64,000 bases of DNA from Pirellulimonas nuda (GTDB lineage: Bacteria > Planctomycetota > Planctomycetia > Pirellulales > Lacipirellulaceae): contig NZ_CP036291.1 in assembly GCF_007750855.1 (NCBI RefSeq), positions 1 through 64,000 on the forward strand, written 5' to 3'. The notes under the pieces were generated by a model. It did not search any database and had not been told where the DNA came from. It worked only from the letters and a program-made list of their open reading frames with translations. Positions 56,792 through 64,000 of this stretch are shown piece by piece. The position numbers and the translations under genes were made by a program. Position 1 is the first letter of the stretch. Each line of letters starts with the position of its first letter.

Positions 56792-57991
56792 ATGAAGCAC
56801 CTCCACGCCGTCGCCCTTGTCGCCGTGCTGCTTGCGCCGCCCGGTGCGCTTAACGCCGCCGAGTCGTCCGCGCCCTCGGCCGGTGGCGACCGGCTGCCGG
56901 CCTTCTCCTGGGACCGCGTGCCGTGCTACGTGCACATCCGCAAGGACACCGCGTTCACGCCCGACGAGGTCCGCTACCTCGCGACGTTCCCGCTTATCAC
57001 CTTTGAGAAGAGCACCGGGAACCGCGATTCCGGCTCAACCGAGGCGGGCACGCTCAAGGCGGCCCGGGCCGTCAAGGCGATCAACCCCGACGCCAAGATC
57101 TTGTACTACCGCAACGTGATCGTGCACTACGGCGGCTACGCGGCGAATGAGGAACTGAACGACGTCTCCGGGGCGTTCCTGGTCGGGCGTAGCGGAGACG
57201 ACAAGCTGATCCGCGACCGACTCGAGGCGTACGACCTCACCCACCAAGCGCTACGCGACTGGTGGGTCGCCGCCGTGGACGAGGTTTGTTCCGACCCGGC
57301 CATCGACGGCGTCTTCCTCGACGGCGTGGTCAAGGTGCTGGAGCCCGCCTTCTTGAAGGGGGTGATCGGGCCGCAGAAGAAGGCCGCGGAGCTGGCGGGG
57401 TACGAGCGCCTGCTGGAGGAGACGCGGCAGGCGCTGGGGCCGCAGAAGTTGATGATCGCCAACGTGCTCAGGGCCCGCTTCCCAGATTCGGGCCTGGGCG
57501 CTATGAAGGCCCTAGACGGCACCTACATCGAGGGCTTCGAGGGCGCCGTGGGGATGCCCAAGAAGGACTACGTGGCCAAGGGGATCGACGCCTTCCAGCA
57601 GGCCGCACGGCAGGGGTACATCGTCGCCTACACGTGCGGGCTGGGCAACAACCTGCAAGACGCCGACGAAGCCCCGCGGGCCGCGGCCAGGGCCGGCAAC
57701 CCAGTGAAGTTGGGCGCGCGCGCTAAGGACCGTTTCGACTACCAGTTGGCGATATTCCTGATCTGTGCGGAGGAGCACAGCTACTTCGACCTGAAAGACA
57801 GCTACGACGCGAAATCCAGCAAGACCTGGATGACGCACCCCCCGGAGTACGACCGCCCGTTGGGCTCGCCCAAGGGCCCGGCGGTCCGCGACGGATACAC
57901 CTACGCCCGGGAGTTCGCGCACGCGTCGGTCCGGCTCGATATCGAGTCTCAGACGGGAGAGATCGTTTGGAAGGACGCCAAGCCCCAATAG
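56792..57991 (+). CDS. Secreted putative glycoside hydrolase (GHL-type)
   Basis: The 399-residue protein has a signal peptide (LVAVLLAPPGALNA). It has barrel-like segments typical of putative glycoside hydrolases in planctomycetes: PLITFEKSTGNR, AINPDAKILYYRNVIVHY, AIDGVFLDGVVKVLEP, and GTYIEGFEGAVGMPKKDYV. The Asp in FLDG and Glu in YIEGFEG are candidate catalytic residues. It begins nine bases after the preceding sulfatase, so the two are probably co-transcribed. The substrate is unknown; context suggests sulfated glycan. Confidence 0.65.
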   Translation: MKHLHAVALVAVLLAPPGALNAAESSAPSAGGDRLPAFSWDRVPCYVHIRKDTAFTPDEVRYLATFPLITFEKSTGNRDSGSTEAGTLKAARAVKAINPDAKILYYRNVIVHYGGYAANEELNDVSGAFLVGRSGDDKLIRDRLEAYDLTHQALRDWWVAAVDEVCSDPAIDGVFLDGVVKVLEPAFLKGVIGPQKKAAELAGYERLLEETRQALGPQKLMIANVLRARFPDSGLGAMKALDGTYIEGFEGAVGMPKKDYVAKGIDAFQQAARQGYIVAYTCGLGNNLQDADEAPRAAARAGNPVKLGARAKDRFDYQLAIFLICAEEHSYFDLKDSYDAKSSKTWMTHPPEYDRPLGSPKGPAVRDGYTYAREFAHASVRLDIESQTGEIVWKDAKPQ

Positions 57992-58018
57992 CCCCGCGGT
58001 ACGAGCGAGCAGCCTGTG

Positions 58019-60307
58019 ATGAGAACGATCCTACTCACCCGCCGCGGCGCAAGGACCGCCGTTGTCTGCGTGCTGGTCTCGGCCTGGTTGTCTGCGCAGC
58101 GCGCCAGCGACGGGGCGGAGGTCTACGTGTCGGTCGACGGCGGCGCCCGGGCCGACGGCAGTATGGAGAAGCCGTTCGGGTCGCTCGCCGACGCGGTAGC
58201 GGGGGTGAGGGCGCTGCGCAAGGGGGGCGACACGGCGCCGGCGACGATCTTCCTCCGCGGGGGGCGCCATCAGCTCAACCAAACCTTGGTCTTGGGCGTG
58301 GAGGACGGCCCGGCGTCGGACACGCGGGCCGACGGCCCGCCGGAGCACGGAGCGGGCCCGCCTGTTGCGCCCGCCTACCTGACCATCGCCGCCTACCCGG
58401 GCGAGCAGCCGGTGCTCAGCGCGGGGGCGCAGGTTGAGGGGTGGCGTCGGGTGGACCCCGCTCCGCCGGGGCTCCCCGCCGAGGCGGCCCGCAGCGTGTG
58501 GGTCGCCAACCTGCCGGACGAGGTGCAGAAGATCGCTACGTTGTACGACGGCAACGGGCGCTTGAAGCGCGCCAGGGGCGCGGGGTTCGTGCCGACGCGC
58601 AAGGGCGATCGAAGCACCCTCTACTTCCCTGCGGGGGCACTCAAGCAGTGGGACAACCTGACGGACGTCGAGCTCCAAGTCCGGCCAAGCCGGGCGTGGG
58701 TCATCAACATGCTCCCGCTCGCTTCGGTCGACGCCGCGTCCGGCGTCGCGAAGACCGGGGCGTCGGCCACCTATGAGATCGGGTTTCTGCCCCCCTATCT
58801 CCTCAGGCTGATGGAGAAGCCCGCATCGGTGTGGGTCGAGAACACGCTGGAGGCGCTGGACGAACCGGGCGAGTGGGTAGTGAACACCCAAACGCGGAAG
58901 CTCTACTTGTGGCCCTCCGACCCGGCGCCGGACGGTTCTCCCCGCGGGGTCCTGGCCCCGACTACCAGCGAGCTGATCCGGGTCGAAGGCGAGATCGACT
59001 ACCGCGGGCCCGCGGACAAGCCGGTGCATGGGGTCGCCTTCACCGGGCTGACCTTCTCGCACGCCGACCGCTGGGCGTGGACCAGCGATCAAGGCCGCGT
59101 GGGGTGGGGCATGCAACACGACTGGGACATGTTCGATCGCCCCACGGCGCTGCTACGCCTGCGCGGCGCCCAGTCGTGCCGCGTCTCTGGGTGCCGCTTT
59201 GTTCACTCCGGGGGGAGCGGCCTGCGCATGGACCTTCACGCGCAGCGCAACCGGGTTGAGGGCTGCGAGTTTGCTCACCTGGGCGAGGCGGGCGTGCTGC
59301 TGGCCGGCTACGGCCCCGGCGCCAAGGACGTCAACCACCACAACGAGGTCGTGAACAACCACATCCACCACTTCAGCGAGATCACCTGGCACTCCCCCGG
59401 GGTCTGGGCCTGGCAGAGCGGGCACAACCGGATCGCCCACAACCATCTGCACCACAGCGGCTACGCCGCGGTGCTTGTCACCACACGCGTCACGCCCGGC
59501 CAGAGCCCCGCGGGCGAGGGGGGCATGACCGTGCGCCGCGACGAGATCGAGGCCCAAGTCCGCAAACGCCCGCGCGACGGCTACGCGAGCTGGCGGGCGC
59601 GGGAAAAGTACACCCACTCCCGGCACAACCTAGTGGAATACAACGAGATCTCGCACTGCGTGCAGCGGCTCTCCGACGGAAACGCCGTGTACGTGTCTGG
59701 CGCCGGCGCAGGGAATGTTGTGCGCTACAACTTCATCCACGATAATGCTTCGCACGTCTTCCCGGCCGCGATCCGCTGCGACGACGACCAGCACGAGACG
59801 CTCATCTACGGCAACGTCCTCTACCGCAACGCGGGGCATTCGGCCGCGATCGCCTCGAAGGGGGTCAACGACATCATCAACAACTTCATCGTCGAACCCC
59901 TGGCGCGCCCCAGTTCGGGTTACATCAGCCTAGAGTGGGTCCCCGTGCCGGGCTCGAAGATCTCGCGCAACGTGATTGTTTGCTGCCCCGAGGGGGGCAA
60001 CGCGGTGAACGATCGGCCCAGGGTAGGGGACCCGCCGGACCGGCCCAAGCCGAACATGGAAGAAACGGATATGGACGCGAACCTCTACTTCCACCCCGCC
60101 GACCCGGGCTGGGTAGAGGAGCACCTGGCCCGGATGCGGCGTGTGGGCAACGAGCGGGCCAGCCGCTTCGGCGATCCCTTGTTCCGCGACCCGGCCGGGG
60201 GCGACTTCAGCTTCCTGCCCGGCAGCCCGGCGTTGGCCCTGGGGATCGAGCCGCTGGATGTCGCTCGCATGGGGCGGACAGACGCACCGCCACCAGATCA
60301 GAACTAG
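58019..60307 (+). CDS. Secreted right-handed beta-helix protein, GH141-like
   Basis: The 762-residue protein has an N-terminal signal region (TAVVCVLVSAWLS). The start pattern EVYVSVDGGARADGSMEKPF, with FLRGGRHQLNQTLVLG and TIAAYPGEQPVLS, is typical of GH141-like beta-helix proteins. The helix body follows (HGVAFTGLTFSHADRWAW, GCRFVHSGGSGLRMDLHAQ, NEVVNNHIHHFSEITWHSPG, YNEISHCVQRLSDGNAVYVS, YNFIHDNASHVFPAAIRCD). GH141 contains alpha-L-fucosidase and xylanase. That fits the GH29/sulfatase locus, but the family is a best match, not proven. It starts 27 bp after the putative GH. Confidence 0.72.
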   Translation: MRTILLTRRGARTAVVCVLVSAWLSAQRASDGAEVYVSVDGGARADGSMEKPFGSLADAVAGVRALRKGGDTAPATIFLRGGRHQLNQTLVLGVEDGPASDTRADGPPEHGAGPPVAPAYLTIAAYPGEQPVLSAGAQVEGWRRVDPAPPGLPAEAARSVWVANLPDEVQKIATLYDGNGRLKRARGAGFVPTRKGDRSTLYFPAGALKQWDNLTDVELQVRPSRAWVINMLPLASVDAASGVAKTGASATYEIGFLPPYLLRLMEKPASVWVENTLEALDEPGEWVVNTQTRKLYLWPSDPAPDGSPRGVLAPTTSELIRVEGEIDYRGPADKPVHGVAFTGLTFSHADRWAWTSDQGRVGWGMQHDWDMFDRPTALLRLRGAQSCRVSGCRFVHSGGSGLRMDLHAQRNRVEGCEFAHLGEAGVLLAGYGPGAKDVNHHNEVVNNHIHHFSEITWHSPGVWAWQSGHNRIAHNHLHHSGYAAVLVTTRVTPGQSPAGEGGMTVRRDEIEAQVRKRPRDGYASWRAREKYTHSRHNLVEYNEISHCVQRLSDGNAVYVSGAGAGNVVRYNFIHDNASHVFPAAIRCDDDQHETLIYGNVLYRNAGHSAAIASKGVNDIINNFIVEPLARPSSGYISLEWVPVPGSKISRNVIVCCPEGGNAVNDRPRVGDPPDRPKPNMEETDMDANLYFHPADPGWVEEHLARMRRVGNERASRFGDPLFRDPAGGDFSFLPGSPALALGIEPLDVARMGRTDAPPPDQN

Positions 60308-60585
60308 CCCATCGACGACTCCTAGCAGCGGATCAAAGAAAGCTCCCGCAAGTATCAAGTGAACCACAGAGTCACCGAGAGCACTGAGACGGACGCAGCA
60401 GCAGTAGAAGCAACCGTGACCAAGTCCAATAAGCCAATGGGCCCTGTGGTGATTTTCTTGGTTGCGGGAGTTATTCTTGAGCGGTTCCCTAGGGACCACC
60501 CAGGCAGCAGGGCTTCTGCCCAAACCAACCGATCCGCCGGCCTACACCGCGCGGCCCTCCTCACAACGCGAGCCATCAGAACGCC

Positions 60586-62133
60586 ATGAATCACCGAATC
60601 CTCCCGTCCGTCGCTGCACTGCTGCTCCTGCCACTCGCAGAGCTGTACGCGGCGGCGCCCTCGACGCCCAACATCATCCTCGTCATGCCCGACGACGTGG
60701 GCTACGGCGACTACGCCTGCCTGGGCAACCCAATCATGCAGACGCCGTCGGTGGACGCGTTCGCAAAGCAGAGCCTGTTGTTCACACAGTTCCACGTCAG
60801 CCCCACCTGCGCGCCGACCCGTGCGGCCCTGATGAGCGGGCGACACGAGTTCAAGAACGGCGTCACGCACACGATCCTCGAACGCGAGCGGATGGCGCTC
60901 AAGTCGTTCACGCTGCCGCAGATGCTCAAAGCCGCGGGCTACACCTCGGGCATCTTCGGCAAGTGGCACCTCGGCGACGAAGATGCGTACCGCCCGGAGA
61001 GCCGCGGCTTCGACGAGGTGTACATCCACGGCGGCGGGGGCATCGGTCAAACCTTCCCGGGCTCGTGCGGCGACGCGCCCGGCAACACCAACATCAATCC
61101 CGCGTTGTGGCACAACGGCAAATGGGAGAAGACCACCGGCTACTGCACGGACTTGTTCTTCACCCAGGCGCTGCGTTGGATGGACCAGCAACGCGAGGCG
61201 GGGCGGCCGTTCTTTGCCTACATCCCCCTCAACGCCGCGCACGGCCCGCACGTGGTGCCGGAGGAGTACTACCAGCACTACGTGGGCAAGCCGGGCGTGA
61301 GCGAGGAGACCGCCAAGTTCTTTGGCATGATCGAGAACATCGACACCAATTTCGGCGTGCTGCTGGAGAAGCTTGACGAGTGGAAGATCGCGGACAACAC
61401 GCTGGTGATCTACCTCGCCACCGACAACGGCGGCACCGCCGGCCGCAGCATCTTCAACGCCGGCATGAAGGGGGGCAAAGGCACGGTCTACCAGGGGGGG
61501 ACACGGGCGCCCTGCTTCGTCCGCTGGCCCGCCGGGTCGGTCCCCGCCGGGGCCGAGTGCGCGGCGCTCACCGCCCACATCGACCTCTTCCCAACGCTCG
61601 CCCAGATCGCCGGCGTCACGCTCTCCCCCGAGGTGCAGCAGCAGGTCGAGGGCCGCAGCATGCTGCCGTTGATGAAGGACCCGAAAGCCGATTGGGCCGA
61701 TCGTACGCTCGTTCACCACGTGGGACGCTGGGCCCACGGCCGGGCGGCGGAGTCCAAGTTCTCCAACAGCGCGATCCAAAACTCTCGGTTCACGCTGGTC
61801 AACAACAAAGAGCTGTACGACCTGCAGAGCGATCCGGGCGAAACGACCAACGTCATCGCCGACCACCCGGAAGCGGTCGCCGAGCTCCGCGCGGCGTACG
61901 ACCAGTGGTGGCAGGACGTGCAACCGCTGCTGGTGAACGAAGACGTCGTCGCCCCGAAGATGAACCCGCTGAAGGAGCTCTACTGGGAGCTGTTCGGCGG
62001 CGGACCGGATGAAGCGATGCGGCGAAGGATGGACCCCACGCTGACCGCCGCCGGCGGCAACAACGGCGCCCGCGACCGAGCGGCCAACCGGCGGGCCCGT
62101 CAAGCAGCAAGGGAGGACGCAGCGAACGAGTAA
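60586..62133 (+). CDS. Secreted sulfatase
   Basis: The 515-residue sulfatase has a signal peptide (ILPSVAALLLLPLAELYAAA). Formylglycine site C75-APTR is in TCAPTRAALMSGR. MPDDVGYGDYACLG, FGKWHLGDED, LATDNGGTAGRS and GGTRAPCFVRWPAGS follow. The C-terminus is basic and Ala/Arg-rich. It differs from the other two sulfatases around the active site (CAPTR rather than CAPSR or CSPSR), suggesting a different subfamily and substrate position. Confidence 0.9.
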   Translation: MNHRILPSVAALLLLPLAELYAAAPSTPNIILVMPDDVGYGDYACLGNPIMQTPSVDAFAKQSLLFTQFHVSPTCAPTRAALMSGRHEFKNGVTHTILERERMALKSFTLPQMLKAAGYTSGIFGKWHLGDEDAYRPESRGFDEVYIHGGGGIGQTFPGSCGDAPGNTNINPALWHNGKWEKTTGYCTDLFFTQALRWMDQQREAGRPFFAYIPLNAAHGPHVVPEEYYQHYVGKPGVSEETAKFFGMIENIDTNFGVLLEKLDEWKIADNTLVIYLATDNGGTAGRSIFNAGMKGGKGTVYQGGTRAPCFVRWPAGSVPAGAECAALTAHIDLFPTLAQIAGVTLSPEVQQQVEGRSMLPLMKDPKADWADRTLVHHVGRWAHGRAAESKFSNSAIQNSRFTLVNNKELYDLQSDPGETTNVIADHPEAVAELRAAYDQWWQDVQPLLVNEDVVAPKMNPLKELYWELFGGGPDEAMRRRMDPTLTAAGGNNGARDRAANRRARQAAREDAANE

Positions 62134-62188
62134 CCGAACCCCGGCTCAGGCGGCCACGCCCACGCACCGTTGCTCGGGTTGTGAGACT

Positions 62189-62218
62189 TTGCGGCGCGAG
62201 CCGTCGAGGCGGTAGACT
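62189..62218 (+). promoter_or_regulatory. Possible promoter of the CE15 esterase gene
   Basis: TTGCGG (62189-62194), an 18-bp spacer and TAGACT (62213-62218), about 38 bases before the ATG at 62256. The boxes are moderate matches. Confidence 0.3.
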
Positions 62219-62255
62219 GCGGCACTCTTCCTAGCCCGCGATCGGAGCACCCTGC

Positions 62256-63554
62256 ATGGCGACCACCTCCTTCTGCACGCCGCGCGTCGCGCCGCTGCTG
62301 TTGCTGCTTGCCGCGACCACCTGCTTGTCGACCCGCGCCGACGACGACACACAGCCAGAGCGGCGCGGGGCCTGGTCCGCCAGCCCCGCGCTGGCCCAGA
62401 AGCTGGCGCGTCCTGGGGTGAACTACGACGAGTCGCGCGTGCCGGCGTACGTGCTGCCCGACCCGCTGCGGTTCAGCAACAACCGCCCCGTCGACAACGG
62501 GGAGGCCTGGACCTCCCGGCGCCGGGGGGAGCTGCTCGGGCTGTTTCGAGACAACGTGTACGGGCGCCGTCCGGGGACGGGGTACTCGGTCGCCTTCTCG
62601 CAAACCGACGAGCGCGACGCGTTCGACGGCGCCGCCACGGCGCGCGCGGTGCAGGCGACGATCTCCATCGGCGACCGGACTTTCTCATTCCCGTTCGTCG
62701 TGTTTGTCCCCAAGGGGGCGGGGGCGCCCGCTCCCGCGGTCGTGCTGATCAACAACCGCGCGCGGGTCTCGATCGACGAGGCCACCCGCGCCCCGGGCGA
62801 CGCCGGCGAGCCGTTCTGGCCGGTGCGGGCGCTGCTAGACCGGGGGTACGCCGCGGCCGCGTTCTACACGTCCGACGTCGACCCGGACCGCAAGGATGGG
62901 TACGCCGATGGTATCCGCGGGTTCTTCGCCGACGGGCGCCCGCCGGACGACCAGGCGTGGGGGGCGCTCTCTGCGTGGGGCTGGGGCGCCAGCCGCGTGC
63001 TCGACTACCTCGACACGCTCCCGGAGGTCGATGGGACGCGGGTCGCGGTGGCGGGGCACTCGCGCGGCGGGAAGGCCGCGTTGTGGGGGGCCTGCGAAGA
63101 CCCGCGCTTCGCCGCGGCGTACAGCAACAACTCCGGTTGCGGCGGGGCGGCGTTGTCGCGGCGCGCCTACGGGGAGACGGTCGGCACGATCACCAAGGCG
63201 CTGCCCTACTGGTTCTGCAAGGCGTTCTCGCGGTACGCGGGGCGCGAGGACGGGCTGCCGGTCGATCAGCACGAAGTGATCGCCCTGATCGCACCGCGCG
63301 GCGTGTACGTCACCAGCGCCGACGCGGACCTGTGGGCCGACCCGAAAGGCGAGTACGCCGCCGTCGTAGCGGCGGCGCCCGTGTTCGAGCTGCTGGGCGA
63401 ACACGCCATCACCACCCCGGAGATGCCCCCGCTGAACGCCCCCCGCGTGGCGGGCCGCACCGGCTACCACATCCGCGATGGCGGCCACGGGCTGGAGCAC
63501 AAAGACTGGGAGTGGTTCCTGGACTTTGCCGACCCGGTGCTGAAGCGGCCGTAA
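62256..63554 (+). CDS. Secreted glucuronoyl esterase-like protein, CE15 family
   Basis: The 432-residue alpha/beta hydrolase has a signal peptide (PLLLLLAATTCLSTRA). Nucleophile Ser269 is in GHSRGGKAALWG, followed by SNNSGCGGAALSRR, LPYWFCKAFSRYAG, LPVDQHEVIALIAPRGVYV, DLWADPKGE and His411 in DGGHGLEHKDWE. These are the usual landmarks of bacterial CE15 4-O-methyl-glucuronoyl methylesterases, which cleave ester bonds on glucuronate side chains. It ends the sulfatase locus and suggests a uronate-containing substrate. Confidence 0.85.
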   Translation: MATTSFCTPRVAPLLLLLAATTCLSTRADDDTQPERRGAWSASPALAQKLARPGVNYDESRVPAYVLPDPLRFSNNRPVDNGEAWTSRRRGELLGLFRDNVYGRRPGTGYSVAFSQTDERDAFDGAATARAVQATISIGDRTFSFPFVVFVPKGAGAPAPAVVLINNRARVSIDEATRAPGDAGEPFWPVRALLDRGYAAAAFYTSDVDPDRKDGYADGIRGFFADGRPPDDQAWGALSAWGWGASRVLDYLDTLPEVDGTRVAVAGHSRGGKAALWGACEDPRFAAAYSNNSGCGGAALSRRAYGETVGTITKALPYWFCKAFSRYAGREDGLPVDQHEVIALIAPRGVYVTSADADLWADPKGEYAAVVAAAPVFELLGEHAITTPEMPPLNAPRVAGRTGYHIRDGGHGLEHKDWEWFLDFADPVLKRP

Positions 63555-63566
63555 GCGGGCCGAGGC

Positions 63567-64000
63567 TCAGGACGACGGGGCCGCCGCGGCCTCGGCTTCC
63601 TCCTTGGCCTTGGTCAGCTCATCCAGCCGGCGCTGGAGGAGCGCTTTCATGGGTGTGTTGCCGGCGGCCGCGACGGCCTCCTGCAACATCGTGATCGCGC
63701 GATCGTGCTCTCCCTTCTCGGCGAGCAGCATCGCGTACACTGCGTCCAGACCGCGGGGGGCCTTCCCCGTTTCGAGGAGCGGCTCGACCCGCTCTGCCAG
63801 CACCGCGGCGAGCTCCTGCCCGCCGGCAACGCCCGGGCGGACGTGCGGTGTGCTGACCCGCACAAAGCCGACCAGGAGGCTCGGGGAGTAGTGCTCGGAC
63901 GCTGCGTAGTCGGTGAACCTCTTGGCCGCGGCGGCTCGATCGACCCGCGCGGTCGCGCTGAAGTCGGTCATCACGATCCCGCCACGCAGGCCCTCCGCGC
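63567..64000 (-). CDS. Helical hypothetical protein, C-terminal part (runs off the window)
   Basis: The frame is open to the window edge, so the true start is outside. The visible residues end with a TPR-like helical segment (YAMLLAEKGEHDRAITMLQEAV; MKALLQRRLDELTKAKEEAE) and an Ala-rich tail. Function and full length cannot be given. Confidence 0.5.
   Translation of the reverse strand, partial: AEGLRGGIVMTDFSATARVDRAAAAKRFTDYAASEHYSPSLLVGFVRVSTPHVRPGVAGGQELAAVLAERVEPLLETGKAPRGLDAVYAMLLAEKGEHDRAITMLQEAVAAAGNTPMKALLQRRLDELTKAKEEAEAAAAPSS

Overview
The window looks like the start of a chromosome from a marine planctomycete, most likely Pirellulales (Lacipirellulaceae-like). It begins exactly at the GTG of dnaA and runs dnaA, dnaN, a DciA-type (DUF721) gene and gyrB. 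It is very GC-rich, mostly without Shine-Dalgarno sequences. It carries PEP-CTERM/dockerin-like proteins, several secreted sulfatases, DUF4159 and MoxR genes, and many planctomycete-style conserved hypotheticals. No rRNA, tRNA or CRISPR array was seen. Taxonomy is inferred from gene content only.

Layout. 1-5.8 kb: replication cluster without recF. 5.8-7.2 kb: AT-richer two-gene insert (an endonuclease/exonuclease/phosphatase-fold protein plus an unknown partner). 7.3-14 kb: small genes, then a carbohydrate group (putative glycoside hydrolase, sodium:solute symporter, GH27 alpha-galactosidase). 14-18 kb: DUF4159 protein divergent from a MoxR ATPase, then a DUF433/DUF5615 toxin-antitoxin remnant damaged by a 95-bp palindromic repeat. 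18.7-25 kb: methyltransferase, alginate-lyase-like protein, SRAP peptidase, small secreted protein, RsmE, ExeA-like ATPase, DUF4404. 25-33.4 kb, minus strand: a PEP-CTERM double protein, a 1371-residue protein of unknown function and a coiled-coil protein with a PD-(D/E)XK-like site. 33.6-41.7 kb: housekeeping and conserved genes (ilvB, metallopeptidase, rsmD, cyclophilin, fliM, proA). 41.9-46.9 kb: CotH kinase, then a GT87-like transferase and a UbiA-family prenyltransferase on the minus strand. 47.5-63.6 kb: a plus-strand secreted polysaccharide-degradation locus (GH29 fucosidase, PQQ-propeller protein, three sulfatases, a putative GH, a GH141-like beta-helix protein, a CE15 glucuronoyl esterase). 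It is interrupted at 49.2-51.2 kb by an AT-richer patch with a gene split by a stop codon.

How the genes work together. The 47-63 kb locus fits extracellular desulfation, debranching and de-esterification of a sulfated, fucose- and uronate-containing algal polysaccharide. The alginate-lyase-like gene near 20-21 kb and the symporter/alpha-galactosidase pair near 10-14 kb fit the same lifestyle.

The most unusual non-coding feature is a set of at least ten intergenic palindromes from several unrelated families. Some arms are built of 8-9 bp iterations, and several carry the stop codon of the neighbouring gene. Other notable points are a duplicated ~110-bp promoter/leader (44.2 and 47.35 kb), the first copy preceding a stretch with strong nested stems and no gene, and the repeat-interrupted toxin gene.
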